Assembly (NCBI GenBank): GCA_037127255.1
Contig: JBANSL010000013.1
Location: 14,776,688 to 14,840,687 of the forward strand
Origin: Persicaria tinctoria
Lineage: Eukaryota; Streptophyta; Magnoliopsida; Caryophyllales; Polygonaceae
Direction: 5' to 3'
Length of the DNA stretch: 64,000 nt
Shown: positions 43,433 through 56,407 of the stretch, piece after piece
Layout of the letters: every line of letters begins with the position of its first letter
How positions within the stretch are numbered: position 1 is the first letter of the stretch
Translations under genes and position numbers: made by a program
Notes under the pieces: model-generated
What the model was told of the DNA's origin: nothing
Seen by the model: the letters and a program-made list of their open reading frames with translations, nothing else
Database searches by the model: none

Positions 43433-44139
43433 CACTCACAAGGCTAGCACACGAGTGAAATCGTTTCACCCCACCTCTCAACAAGTTCACCGCGACCTCC
43501 GAGTCGGTCTCATATCACTTTCTTTTACCCAAGAATCCAAGCCATTTCAAGCCCTTTGGCAATCGCCCAGAGCTCAACGATGATCACCGAACCCGCTCCA
43601 AGGTTGCAGGAGAACCCGAACATCCACTCTCCTCGGCCATTACGGATAGCCCCATCAGCCGAAGCTGCTCCCATGCTCCTAATTAACCGCTCCATCAGTA
43701 TTGAGCTTGAACCAACCATCTCTCGTCATCGTAGTCGACTGAGACAAGAGGCTCTTCCTCGCCCTACTGTGCTCCAACGTAAGCCTACTATAAACCTCCG
43801 GAGAGAGCTCCGGCCATTGGCCATCCTTGAAGACGAGATTGTTTCTTCTCAGCCAGATTCTCCAAAGGGACATCGCGAAGAAGCCACTCCAATGCGTCCC
43901 ATCAGCCCTCGTATCCTTGGTCAAAATGTTCTCTCTGAGCCAAGCAGCAAAAGACAGGGAGAAGAAATCAGCCCTCCGCCTTGCACCATCCACCTGCAAC
44001 CAGAATTGTTTAGCAGAATCGCAATCCCTAAAAAGGTGGATAAGAGACTTGCTACGCAATAGGCAACAAGGGAAAAGATTAGAATTGCCATGGTGGTGTC
44101 GCAAACGCTCAAGGTTTTGCTGGCTGTCCACACGAAAGT

Positions 44140-45917
44140 CCTGACCCTAAATCAAATCAAATTTAATTTATCAACTGCCTACATGATCATAGAGCCAGTA
44201 ATCGCTCAACTGGTTCAAAAATTGAAGACGAAATTGAAAAGCTTCGATTCAAAGGGCCTAGTTTCATGCGATTATGTGAAGGTGAGGTTTAAAAAAATGG
44301 AATTGATTGAGAGAGACTTACAGAGTGTCGTGAGTGGTTAGGGCTATGTGGAGTCCACACCGGTTCTCGAAACCTCACCCTTGAGAGGCTTGCGAGAATC
44401 TCTTAGGTCTAGTTTCGGAACCGATGGATCATCCTAAATCAAGGCGAATTGCTACTGAAAGCATATTGGACTCGTCCGGGATGAACGGTTGCACAGAAAT
44501 TATGCAACAAATGCCAAGCCAAATCAGTTTATGCATTTTCTATATGTCAAATTATAAATTTGATCAACTGAAATGATGTTTTTCATCCAAATTAAATGAA
44601 GAAGTGATGAGCCCATAAGTCATAACCTCTTCCAACAATGACGATTTCAAATGAAAGGAAAGAGTGTATTGTTTGTTTCAAATCAAAACACAAACGATCA
44701 GCCACAAAATCAAATGGGTGGTCAATTGCACTCCAGTAAGGAAAAAAAAAGGGGTGAGCAAGCCACAAAAATCCGAACAAATCCAGACACTGAAAATTTT
44801 TTAAAGAGGAGATTGCAAGAACAACGAGAGCCCAAAAACTGGGCTTAAAAAGAAAGGATAGAATTAAGGAGGAAGTCATACCCCAAATGCTAAACATACA
44901 ATCATAAGGCTACATCTTTTTCATTTTTTTCCACTCTCCTGGTAATATTTTAACATCTCATTTTTTTTTTAAATAATTTCTATCAGTTTATTACATCCTT
45001 CTCTTTTTCTCATTTATCTATATCCATCATATATTTTTCAACAATGAAAATATTATTATTAGTTAAATAAAAAAAACATTAAAAAAATAAATAAAGTATC
45101 AACTTTTCCATATGATTCAAGACATTCTTTACCTCTCCACATCAAGTAACTCATTCCTTCCTTTTATCTTAAGGTTTTGACTACAATAATAAGATAGTGA
45201 AAATCCTTAGTTGTGGAAGCTCTAAACCTCCTTGGATCTTTGTTCTTCAAGAGACACACCCGATTCTTTTGAATGCTGTCAAACCTCAATTTCTATTGCT
45301 CTTGATCTCCTTGGATTATCGATTCTGCTAGCTTTGATTGACGGAATTTACAATAATGACTAATGAGCTCCATTCATCAACTAAAAGAGAGAAATTAATG
45401 TCTTTTGGCTCTTTGAGGCCTTTGAGTTCTAGCAACTTTGGCGTCTCGATATTGTCCTCTGTTCAAATCGAAATTGGATTCTATGGGAGTGGATTTCATG
45501 AAGCGTGTAAATGAAAGCATTTCCAACATGGATGAAATTTAAATTGGACTATAAGCCCGTTAAATAGCCAATGCCAACATTCGGAGATGTAACAAGTAAC
45601 GTGGTTACAAACTTCTTATATATGCTTTGGCATTTAGCATAATTGAACAAAATATATCTATTTATAAAATTGGTCCACTAAAATATCCCGAATAAGAATC
45701 AAATCATATAGAATTCTTTTAGAAATTGTACCAATCATCGTGTATTGGACGATATTTTCACCGTTCGGAAAACAATTCGATAGATCTAGTCTACAACTCA
45801 ACACTTGCGAAATATGCAAGTTGCATAAATCCATATTCCATAATACTCCGTGTGAGTATATAATATAGTACCAATTAAGTAGTTGGGTAAGAAGAGAGAA
45901 ACCTTGATGAGTTGACC
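44140..45917. other. Intergenic segment, nothing supported
   Basis: AT-rich with scattered short open frames (for example 44592-44897 minus) that do not look like protein. No element boundaries were recognised. Confidence 0.45.
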
Positions 45918-45947
45918 TGACACTACAAGAAATTATGTTAAAAAACG

Positions 45948-46274
45948 ATGCTATACTCTCGACGATTTTACCAAGCGTCGATCAGTACATTCCATTTTCG
46001 ACACTTTTATGTGTCGGGAATATTCTTGACGCCAAGGGATGTCGAGAATGGCTTAATAGAAAAAATCCAAGATGCGCTTGTAGATCAAATATTAGGGTTT
46101 CTTCTTGAACCTAGCCGCCACTTCCCTTCCCCTCCCAATCTCGCATATCTTCTCTGTCACCGGCTCACCGCCTACCTCATCAGTGACCCCGACCTCCTCC
46201 TAGATGTCGTGTCCGCCAGTTCCCGAGCAATTGACCTCAAACATCCCTACGAAATCGCCTTCGTCAATCGCTAG
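45948..46274 (+). CDS. Short ORF at the left end of CACTA-2, unrecognised
   Basis: 109 codons. The first 35 residues fall in the subterminal repeat and are not natural protein. From about 46070 the product reads DQILGFLLEPSRHFPSPP...LLCHRLTAYLISDPDLLLDVVSAS, a plausible captured exon, but no family is recognised. Confidence 0.3.
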   Translation: MLYSRRFYQASISTFHFRHFYVSGIFLTPRDVENGLIEKIQDALVDQILGFLLEPSRHFPSPPNLAYLLCHRLTAYLISDPDLLLDVVSASSRAIDLKHPYEIAFVNR

Positions 46275-46443
46275 ATACTTCTCATCCCTCTACTTCAATA
46301 TCTCGCTCTCTTCTACTATTTTTGAGTTGTTGAACCCTATTGAGCTTCGAAGATCTTCGCGAAATCGCTCATTTCTTCTACTTTTGGAAGGGATTCATTT
46401 CTTAGCTGTCTAGCAATCACCTTCTCAAAGCGGCTTGAAGCAT

Positions 46444-46807
46444 ATTCATCGGTTTCTCTCACCTGTAAGGTTTTCACATCTTCGAAATGTCTTCAATTTT
46501 GCCTCTTCTTTCTCTTCATTTCCTCTATGGTTGCAAAATGGTGATAATATCGAAAATTGACTCAAATTTTGTGACATTTCTGCTCAAATCACCTCCAATT
46601 TGAAGTTTGTTTCATTTTGTTTGAGATTCATCGGTTTCTCTCACCTGTAAGGTTTTCACATCTTCGAAATGTCTCCAATTTTGTCTCTTCTCTCTCTTCA
46701 TTTCCTCTGTGGTTGCAATATGGTGATAATATCGAAAATCGATTCAAATTTTGTGACATTTATGCTCAAATCACCTCCAATTCGCAGTTTGTTTCACTTT
46801 GTTTGAG
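46444..46807. repeat. Tandem duplication, 2 x 182 bp
   Basis: Units 46444-46625 and 46626-46807 are about 93-95% alike by eye. Each includes TCTCTCACCTGTAAGG, a good splice-donor context, so the duplication may repeat a 5' exon edge of the captured gene. Confidence 0.88.
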
Positions 46808-47080
46808 ATGTGAATGTTAACTTTGTTGCTCTTTCCTATTTGTTTATTATACGCAGGAATTGAAGCATGTGAGTTCAGCTTCTGTGGCTTCAATTGTTCC
46901 GATTTACATCTGAGGTTTGTTTTTCTCTAACTCATGTATTTCTCCAGTACGAACATTTTGCAATGTTAGGGAGCAGAAATGGTAGAGAAATTGGTTTGTT
47001 TTTCAAACTATATACTCAATAACTTGTGCTAAAATCATTATCATGTACTATTTATTTTGATACTAAAATATATGACCATG

Positions 47081-47164
47081 GGCGAAACTTTAGTTAAAAG
47101 GATGAAAGAATATAGCTCAAGGAATGGTGGCAAATATATCTCTGTGCATCTTTGATTTGAGGAG
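47081..47164 (+). pseudogene. Captured O-fucosyltransferase-like fragment
   Basis: The translation ETLVKRMKEYSSRNGGKYIS then VHL, a stop, FEE matches the conserved block of plant O-fucosyltransferase (GT106/DUF246) proteins that normally ends HLRFEED. The conserved Arg codon CGA has become TGA. Homology stops after the EE pair, so only this block was captured or survives. Confidence 0.6.
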
Positions 47165-47606
47165 GTTAGACATCATTCCCATGTTTCATTACTAGAGAAA
47201 AATGATAAAGAATTCGATCTCCATATGAGATTTCTGGATGAATTAATATATGAGTATATGATTCTAAGAGAAATATGGATCCATTACTTGAAAAGTTGAA
47301 ATGTTTCCTCTTTTACAGAGAACTTGCACCGCTTGAGGTTTATGTGAAAAGAGAGAAATTGAAAAAAGGATATGCTCACTGATTTAGCCATTGATTCCAA
47401 TGATTTGTTTGTTTGCAGGTTCTCAACCATTGAGGATTTATGTTTAGGTGCAATGGATCACATTTGGCTGTTGAATTTTTCAATTTATTGCTGAGAACTT
47501 CGAAATGTTTTCTTTTTTACTTTTTTGTCTCATAGGTTACTAAACTAAGGCACCCCTTTTCCTTTCATCCTATCCTTTTAGTAAATGATGTCTTTTTTTT
47601 TTGCAG

Positions 47607-47840
47607 TCATATGAATAGCAATTCTATAAGCTGTGAAATCCCTCATGAGCTGTCCAGATTACCAAACCTCGTCCACTTGTAAGTTGGCTATTGGATTTCA
47701 ATCTCTTGCTTTTTCTGGTTGAGAGTTTTAGTCGTTTACGTAACTAATAATCTTTAATACATAAATGGGCTCTAGGGTTCTAACCTAGATTGTAAATCAC
47801 TGCAGCCTTCTTGACAATAACAACTTACTGGATGTTTCAT
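47607..47840 (+). pseudogene. Captured LRR receptor-like kinase exons
   Basis: A 72-nt exon (47607-47678), bounded by TTGCAG and GTAAG, encodes one 24-residue leucine-rich repeat (HMNSNSISCEIPHELSRLP). A second exon begins at 47806 after TGCAG and continues in phase with LLDNNNLL. The pair matches the extracellular repeats of the plant LRR receptor-kinase subfamily typified by Arabidopsis At1g06840/At5g37450, where each repeat is its own 72-nt exon. The second exon soon meets a stop. Splice sites and phase are intact, so capture was at the DNA level. Confidence 0.8.
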
Positions 47841-49067
47841 GCTTCTAAAACTTATCTAATATATTTAAACACCATACATCAAATCTATTACTTGACCAGT
47901 ACCCTACCTCTGAAAGTCTGTTACTTGAGTGTTTTTGCTCAATGGGATTTTATTACAGAGCTGACCATCCTCTAAATTTGATGTATGGTGGTGTTAAGAT
48001 TCCATGGTAACATGAATTTGGCGCATAACATCATGAATATATTATCCTGTGATGTTTATCTAGGACATTTGCTTTTACTTTCCTTCTGTGATTGAAAAGC
48101 ATGATATTGTCAATATAGGATAATTTCTCTACCTTGTTTATATTTATAAGCTTATCTCAGATCTTGCGCTATGTACCGGTATTTGAACATTCATTAATCT
48201 AGTGCTTTTGTAATTCCAAGCTGTGGGTTTGTATTATACTTATTATACTTTTATATTTATAAGACCATGGTTTTGCTGCGTGGCTTTATGATGCATTTAT
48301 GACAGAGAAGTACGTAGTTTAGTAGCATATACCATATGTAAGGGTTGACACCAAATATTATTTATATTACAAACACAGAGATTAGCCTTCAACTTATCAA
48401 AAGCGGGTAATGGAGATTGGTAATGGAGTTTCTTAATTGCAATGATTGGGCTTAGTATAATTGGGTTGGTGGATATTGTATACTCTGTATTCTTTGAAAG
48501 GGGATTGTTTGATCGGGTTTGTCTCTACGTAGGTTTTGACTGTTAGGATGATTTTAATACCATTTGAGCGATACAAGAAGAAATCATTCGAATAGAACAG
48601 AGGCTAACACCACCCATATGAACTAAGAAGAGCTTCCATATTGGCATAATCCCATTTGAATGTGTCCTAGTCCGGGGATGTTCTATATTTGATGAATTAG
48701 TAATGTTGTGTCGCTGGCATATATGATGCTGCATTTCCCAGTTGAAATGGAAATTGCCTAAGAAATATTCTTGCTTATAATGGTGCACTTGTATTGCGTG
48801 TTTTACGGTCTGATTTAAGCTAATGAGTGAAGTTCTACTTCTAGATTGGCTTTCTGCTTTCAGTCCTTGATGTGATTAATCCATGTAAATGGATGTGAAT
48901 TCTAATCATGGCACTTAATCTATGCATTATTTGCAGTGCATTTATTACTTTTACTCTGCTGTTTAGTGGCATTCTTGTTGCTGGATGAAATTAGTTACAA
49001 TATATATGAAGAATTGAAGATAGTTGTCTTAACTGCTTATATAACTATTCTTGCTGCTCACCTTACA

Positions 49068-49500
49068 GAGCTGACAAAGCCTTTCTGACTTCTTTAGGAT
49101 TCCAGGCTGATGTGAAAGCTTTACAGAAGCTCCTGTTAGCAAGGCATATGGTAAAATTTTAGACTTTCTAGCATTAATGATTAGCTTGCAATTTTCCTTC
49201 CATGGTCAGATTTCCAATTAAGTATTTGGATATGTTTTGATAATTTAAGCAAAGCAAAATGAACTATTGCAACCATGTTTTGATCTGATGGCTTTTTACA
49301 CTGGATTTTGATTGCAAGTTCACTTCTGAATTCATATGCATTTTGACTGAAAATAGGAATGGGATTAAGCAAAGGAAAAACTCATGGAAAGATGGAACCT
49401 TGGGAACCAACTACCCTATACCTCCGAACACGAACTACACTTCCCATCGACATCATTCCACAAAGCTTCGGGCAATTGGTACAAGTCTGATCACAAGGTG
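49068..49500 (+). pseudogene. Possible further captured exons in CACTA-2
   Basis: A segment at 49068-49150, after a CTTACAG acceptor-like site, reads ADKAFLTSLGFQADVKALQ. Another at 49355-49500 reads KEKLMERWNLGNQLPYTSEH in one frame. Both look coding-like but are not recognised. Confidence 0.3.
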
Positions 49501-50167
49501 AGTCAGTGTGGACATCCTGCATGTCGTCATAAGTTGGTTGGCTGAGTAGTTTCAGATCCAGTTCCTGCTGTTCACATTGAATTTCATCTGAGTAGTAATA
49601 CTGAAACGCATTAGTGTCATCTTCACTTTTTTTATTTAAGGTCTCCCTTGTTTAATCTGCATTATGGAAATTTTTATTTCTGTAACTGTAAGTGGCTACT
49701 ACTTGCATTCTCAGCAATGAACTGACCAGATTCATGACAGAAGAACTTGTAATGTCTTGGACTTAGTTGGAGACTAAAACTTGTAATTCACTCATGTAAG
49801 ATCTTGATTCATTTGACTAATGCTTTATTGGATTTGTGTTGATGTTTTTTTTTTGTTAATTAAAGGATTTGAATTCATATGTAATGAAAGGGGATGAAAG
49901 AAGAAAAATACGTCTTTTATTTTTTTTTGAAAAATAACAGGCCATTTCCGACGCCTTAGGGTGTCGAAATTGGCATGCCATTTTCGATGCCATAGGGCAT
50001 CCAGATTGGTCTTGATAGAATTCAGCGTCGAAAATAGCACTTGTCATTCGTGACACAAGAATTTTCGACGCTTTTAAAAAGTGTCGAAATTGAAATTTGC
50101 GACGCTTTAAAGCGTCGAGATTGGTCATAAAAAGTGTCGAAATTGACATTGTTTTCCTGTAGTGTGA

Positions 50168-50581
50168 TGACTTGTCCAACACTCCACTCCAATGACATAA
50201 ATGGATCCTTCTGATCTCCCATAGAATAGTCGTCCATCTTAACCAACTAGTCTACCTTCATATTTTCCCTCGTTTAATGTTTTGGATTTTTATCAACTTG
50301 GTTCTAATGCAGCCAAAATAAAACAATGTAGTAAAAATAAAAATATTTGGCATATCTTATCTAATCAATATCACCACTTCAACACCTCCCAAGTTATAGT
50401 TGCAAATTGAATATCTCTCTCCTCAAATTGATTTCTCCTCTACTGCCAAAAATTAAATTAGGTAGCCACCTTCCACCCCTCATTAAAAAAAAAAACCCTC
50501 TATTTTTTAATGTTCAAGTTTGCAACCTATTGTGTCTAACTCCACTGTCGATCTGGATTTCCATGTAACCACATATGTTAT
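50168..50581. other. Short intergenic segment, nothing supported
   Basis: AT-rich DNA between CACTA-2 and Copia-3 with no gene-like frames. Confidence 0.5.
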
Positions 50582-53500
50582 TATAGAGTATGGTGTTTGT
50601 AGTGTAAATGAAGGGCAAATTAGTCATTTCACCCCTTCAAAAGTCGTTAGAGTTAGTTACAAGTGGGTTGCCTTTGCTGTATAAATACCGATAGCTACAC
50701 TAGTACAATTGACGCTTTTAGTTGAATCAGATTGTGTTTCTGTGTTGGTTTTATTCCATTTTTCAATTTCATTTCTTGAAATGGTATCAGAGCGAGAGTA
50801 GATCTCGTTGAGATCTTCAGTTTTTCGATTGCGATTGTTCGCTTTGTTCGTCATTTTTGCTTCGCAAAGTGATTCGTTGAAGACATGGTTGGGAGAGGTC
50901 ATATTCCGCAAAATCATAACTCTGGATCTATCAATGGAGGCGTCGGAGGTGCTGGATCTGGAAGAGGAATCTTCGTTACACCTCCGGCTCCAGGATCTGG
51001 CCGTGGAGCACTTGCTGGTGCAGGATTTGGTCCGAATCCACTTCAATTTGGAGAATTCGCGCAATGTATGAATTCTGTGCACATTAATCCGTATTTCTTG
51101 TCAAACTCAGATCATCCGGGTATGCAACTTGTCTCTACTTTGTTTAATGGCACAAATTTCACAAGCTGGGGTCGAGGAGTACGAATGGCCTTAGGTGCAA
51201 AGGCAAAATTGGGATTTATTACCGGTGCATGTGTTAAACCTGATGAGGATGCTTAGGATTTTGAGAAATGGAGTCGAGCAGATTACATGGTGATGTGATG
51301 GCTCATCAACTCGATGACGAGCAAAATTGGTAAACATTTCATGTATGTACAATCGTTGAAGGAGTTGTGGGACGAGATTAGTGAGAGATTTATGAATCTA
51401 ACAATCCTCTCATATATTAGTTGAGGAGAGAACTCAGTCACCTTAGACTAATTAACTCCAATGGTGGTGTGCACACCTAACCATTGTGGATAGTCTTAGG
51501 CGGGAGAATTTGTCTGTTCCTGTGTATTATGGAAAACTTAAGAAGGTTTGGGATGAAATGCAGCTTCTAGATCCCTTACTTGTGTGTAGCTTTGAAGGAA
51601 TAAATCATTGTAGTTATGTGATCTTGAAGAGGATCTTGGATAGGGAAACAAAAGCTAAAGTGCTGCAGTTTAAGATGGGACTCAATGATGCTTATGAGCA
51701 TCTTGGGAACAATGTGCTTTCTATGGATCCAATGCCTGGATTGAACAAGGTTTTTCAGATGGCAGTGCAAATTGAGCGTCATAAAGGGATTACTAGGTTA
51801 CAAACAGACATGAATGCTTTGAATGTGGGAAGGAATGGTTAATCTGAGAGTATTGTATTTGCTGTTAGTAGTAGAAATTCTCAAGGAAAAGGTTCTGCGT
51901 AGTTTAAGAAGGATTATAAGAAAGCCAAGTATGAGAGACAGTGTGAGTATTGCAAAGAGAAAGGTCACACTAAGGATTACTGTTTCAAGCTTGTAGGATA
52001 CCCTGAGTGGTTTAAGGGACCTAAAGAGGGTGAGAGACAGTATGAGAAAGGAAGCACCAACTCCAACAGGTTTGCTGCTAATACTGAGGGGCAACAAATG
52101 GAGTTTGATAGCCCACTGGAGAATGAAGTAATGAAGACAGATCCTAGCATGGTGAATGCTATTTTCCATGAAATTGTCAAGATGATGAAAGGGAAGGCAC
52201 AGATGGATGGAGCTGATAGCTCAATCAACCATGCATTTGTCAATTTTGCAGGTAACATGAGTCTCTCTTTCTTAGTTGGAAATCATAAAGCTGATAAGTG
52301 GTCTTGGATTGTGGAGTCGGGTGTCACAGATCATATTGCTTTTGACAAATAAGTGTTTTCTGCGTTGCATAGTTTAGATAAATTGGTTTCCCTTAGTTTG
52401 CCTGATGGAACATCTCTTTTGGTTAAGATGTCAGGCACTGTTGTTATTTCCAAGGATTTAAAGTTAAAACATGTGTTATATATGCCTCAGTTTCAACACA
52501 ACCTTATGTTTGTGTCAAAGTTGTTGAAGGACCAGAGGTTGAATTTCAGTTTTAACTCAATCTCTTGCATATTACATGACCTTACAACTAGATGCTTGGT
52601 TGTTAAAGGTGTTGAGAATTGAATGGAGGCTTATACTACCTGAAGGCTGTGAATGACAGTGGTGGTGAAGTCTGCAGTGATTGCTGTGATTTTAGTTCCT
52701 TTGTTTCCTTGAATAAGGCTCATAGGAGCAGTTGTAATAAGGTTGAAAACCTGGATTTGTTTCATATAAGGTTTGGGCATCTTTCAGTGTCTAAGATGAA
52801 ACATTTGGATGTTTGTAAAGGTTGTGATTTCAGTACTTTCTCTTGTGACTCTTGTGATATGACAAAGCATCACAAGTTGCCATTTTTTTAAGTGAATCTC
52901 TAGCTGCTTTTGCATTTCAATTGGTGCATATGGATATTTGGGGACCCTATAGGGAGGTTGCTTTATGTGGGGCAAAATATTTCCTCACCATATTGGATGA
53001 TCACACTAGAGCCACTTGGGTGTATTTGATACAGGATAAAACTCAAGTTTACATAATGATTGTTGCTTTCCTGAATATGGTTAAAAATTAGTTCAATGCA
53101 TCAGTAAAGATGGTCAGAACTGATAATGGAACAGAAATCTTGTGCTGAATTGTTTGAGAAATTTGGGATTGCCCATCAGAAATCTGCACCAGGGGTGCCT
53201 GAGCAAAATGGAAGGGTAGAAAGAAAACATCGGCATTTGATTGAAAAAGCTAGAGCTATTAGACATTTTGCTTGTTTGCCTATTAAATTATGGGGAAAAT
53301 GTGTCTTGAATGCTACTCATTTGATCAATAAGATGCCTTCTGCAGTTTTGAATTGGAAATCACCCTTTGAGGTTTTATATGGTACACCTCCTTCTTTAGA
53401 CAATCTCAAGACAATTGGTTGTCTATGCTATGCATATCAACCCAATGATTTGAAAGACAAATTTGGGGTTAAGTCCAGAAGATGTATTTTTCTAGGATAT

Positions 53501-55723
53501 CCTCCGGATCAGAAAGCTTTTAAGGTGTTTGACATAGAAAATCTTTCTTGATTAGCAGACATGTTAAATTTCAGGAACATGTGTTCCCTTACAAAGATAT
53601 TCAGTGCCTATTCAATCCACATGTCCGCCATTAGTTAATCCTGCTTCTATCAAGGTTACAGTGCCAGTTTATGTACCTCCCGTGAATGCTCAGAATTCTA
53701 CTCAAAGTTTTACTAATAGTCCTCCCTCTGTAAATGGTATGAATCAGGATGCAGTCATCAGTGATTCTTTTACTACTCGTGCTACAGTTGCTTCTCAGGA
53801 TGGTGAGCACTCTAATTCCCATATGTCTGACATATTGGCACCTCCTCATCGTGACATTGCCTATGACTTGCCTCCAACGAGAGTTATTCATAGACTTAAT
53901 AGGTTCAATGATTACATTTGCTCAGACATGCCTAGTAGAGTTGATTCTCAGTCACAGTCATTCTCTGTGTTCTCAGTCCAATATTTGTCTCATTTGACAA
54001 CATCTTATGTTCAGTCTCTTGTCAATGTATGTGCTGTGTTTGAACCTTGAACTTACAATCAGGCCAAGGATGATGTGAGATGGCAGACTGCTATGGATGC
54101 TGAAATAAAGGCTTTAGAATCCAACCATACTTGGTCTGTTACAGATTTTCCACCAGGAAAAAAGGCCATTGGTTCTCGTTGGATTTATAAAATCAAATAC
54201 AAGCCAGATGATGAAGTAGAGAGGTTCAAAGCAAGACTTGTTGCCAAAGGTTATAATCAGATTAAGGACAAAGGCTATAAACAAACCTTTTCTCCAGTAG
54301 CTAAGCTATCAACTGTCAGGATTGTGTTGGCTTTATCTGTTGCTAAGGGATGGAAACTTCATCAACTTGATGTACGTTAACAATGCATTTTTGCATGGTT
54401 TTTTAGATGAAGAGGTTTATATGAGTCCTCCACTTGGTTATACAAAGGCAGCTCCTGGTCAAGTATGCAAGCTACTCAGATCATTGTATGGATTGAAAAA
54501 AGCAAGTAAGCAATGGAATCTAGAACTCACCAAGTTCCTAGGTAAGTTGGGATTTGTTCAGTCTTTACATGACTACTCTCTTTTCACTAAATCGGACAAG
54601 GGATCTTTTACAGTGGCCTTAGTATATGTGGATGACATGTTGCTTATGGGGAATGATGGTGATGAAATTGTGTCCACTAAACAAGCTCTTCATAAGGCTT
54701 TTACTATTAAAGATCTAGGAACTGCAAGATATTTTTTAGGCATGGAAATCTCTAGATCTTCTAAAAGTATATTCTGGATATCCTTAAGGATGCAAACATG
54801 TTGGAATGTAAGACAGCTTCATTCCCTATGCAGAGAGGTTTCAAATTGTCCATGACTGAGGGTGAATTGCTTCCTGAGCCTGAGGTTTATAAAAGGTTGA
54901 TTGGGCGCCTTCTCTATCTCACATTCACTAGACCTGATATTTCATTTACAGTTCAGCAACTAAGTCAGTTTATTCAATGTCCTAGACAACCTCATTGGAA
55001 GGCTGCTTTGTATCTCTTGAGGTATTTAAAGGGCAGTTTTAATGCTGCTCTTGCTTATCCTGCTATCTCAGATCTCAAATTGTCTGTATTCAGTGATGCA
55101 GATTGGGGAAATTGTCCAAATTCAGGTCGATTTTTGTCAGGTTATTGTGTTTTTCTTGGAGGAGCTTAGGTTTCATGGAAGTCCAAGAAGAAAAAGGTCG
55201 TGTCCAAATCTTCTGCAAAGAGTTAATATAGGAGTATGTCTTACACAACTAGTGAGTTGATATGGATACAAGGGATGTTGTCTGATCTGCACATCAATGT
55301 CTCCTTGCTTGTCACCTTATTTTGTGATAACAAAGCTGCACAGAGCCTTGCATCCAATCCAGTCTATCATGAATGCACTAAACATGTGTGCATAGACTGT
55401 CATTTTATTCAAGAAGTCATTCAACATGGTTTTTTTAGTCACTGCTCATGTGTCATCTCAACTCCAAACAACTGATATCATGACTAAGACTCTTGGTGCT
55501 CATCAACACAATGTGCTTTGTGCCAAGTTTGGCCTTACTCCTTCCACAAGTCCAACTTGAGGGGGGTATGTAGAGTATGGTGTTTGTAGTGTAAATGAAG
55601 GGCAAATTAGTCATTTCATCCCTTCAGAAGTTGTTAGAGTTAGTTACAAGTGGGTTGCCTTTGTTGTATAAATACCGGTAGCTACACTAGTACAATTGAC
55701 GCTTTTAGTTGAATAAGATTGTC
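50582..55723 (+). mobile_element. Copia-3 LTR retrotransposon, old and decayed
   Basis: The left LTR begins at 50582 (TATAGAGTATGG) and runs to about 50779, followed by the tRNA-Met site TGGTATCAGAGC. The right LTR begins at 55569 (TGTAGAGTATGG) and breaks off near 55723, about 57 bp short of the left one. About seven substitutions separate the shared 143-155 bp. No target duplication could be found because the right end is lost. Confidence 0.88.
50885..55475 (+). pseudogene. Copia-3 Gag-Pol remnant
   Basis: Gag starts at the ATG at 50885 with a Gly-rich leader, then NPYFLSNSDHPGM and LFNGTNFTSWGRGVRMAL. Zinc knuckle CEYCKEKGHTKDYC lies near 51948. The protease site is mutated (WIVESGVTDHIAF in place of the usual Asp-Ser-Gly-Ala), so it would be dead. 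Integrase has MDIWGPYREV, RTDNGTE and EQNGRVERKHRH. Reverse transcriptase has HTWSVTDFPPGKKAIG and VYVDDMLLMG (near 54627). RNase H has SDADWGNCPNSG and FCDNKAAQSLASNPV. At least ten stops and frameshifts interrupt it. Confidence 0.9.
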
Positions 55724-55940
55724 ACACAACGGAGATATAGGAATTGAATCGGGTTTCAATCTAAACGGGTTTAGGTGAATTGATTTCATTTAAAACGAGT
55801 ATGGTTGAATCGGATTTCATTCAGATCAGACATGCGTGAACCACACTGAATAAATCAAATTAAATTTTAGTCGAATCAAACTTCAATTTGATCAAAGTTT
55901 CAATTTGATTTTGTACTATATGTGTGTGGGTATATATATA

Positions 55941-56074
<134 letters not shown>

Positions 56075-56407
56075 TCTTTATAAAAAGATAAAGGAATGAT
56101 TATTAATTCATAATCAATACTATATCTGTTAAAAGATGTCTGTTATAAATAGGAAACTATAAAAATGAATTAAAAATTGATATTTATATAGTTTTTAGCG
56201 TTTAAAAAACATGCTAAAAAGTCAAATGGCTGATATTTTTTAATGGATTAAATACAAAATAAATATTATTTAACTATACTATATACAATTTTGATATAAA
56301 CATACCAATTCAATAGAGAAATGATAGTCTATGAACCCTTCATTGCAAATTTGTAATATACAGTTTTGATATAAACATATAAATAATTAAGAGGAAATTG
56401 GATGGAG

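Larger units (their letters stand above)
39230..44135 (-). pseudogene. LINE 3' fragment (zf-RVT and RNase H), split by Copia-2
   Basis: Read on minus: CDSAKQFWLQV (zf-RVT end) near 44040, then WFKLNTDGAVN and SMGAASADGAIRNGRGEWMFGFS with VELWAIAKGLEMAW (RNase H) at about 43720-43525. The sequence continues beyond the Copia-2 insertion at about 39470-39330 with RHTFRDGNCLADS, the last RNase H motif, and LGFVILDV. It is interrupted by stops. The 5' end is missing and no poly-A or target duplication was identified. Confidence 0.8.
45921..50164. mobile_element. CACTA-2: CACTA element carrying host gene fragments
   Basis: Canonical termini CACTACAAGAAATTATG and CATTGTTTTCCTGTAGTG with a 3-bp duplication TGA (45918-45920, 50165-50167). 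Subterminal TCGACGC/GCGTCGAAATTG motifs cluster in the last 230 bp and in the first 120 bp. No transposase is present. The interior contains exon-like fragments of at least two host genes, so this is a transduplicating, non-autonomous CACTA. Confidence 0.93.

Noticed and set aside
43556..44062. Plus-strand ORF of 168 codons
   Set aside because: Antisense of the LINE RNase H/zf-RVT fragment read on the minus strand.
48543..50246. Minus-strand ORFs in CACTA-2 (48543-48788, 49181-49372, 49825-50246)
   Set aside because: The last group reads through subterminal repeats; the others have no natural protein character.
50808..51071. Alternative-frame ORF at the start of Copia-3
   Set aside because: The Gag frame from 50885 explains the sequence; this one gives an unnatural Leu/Glu-rich product.
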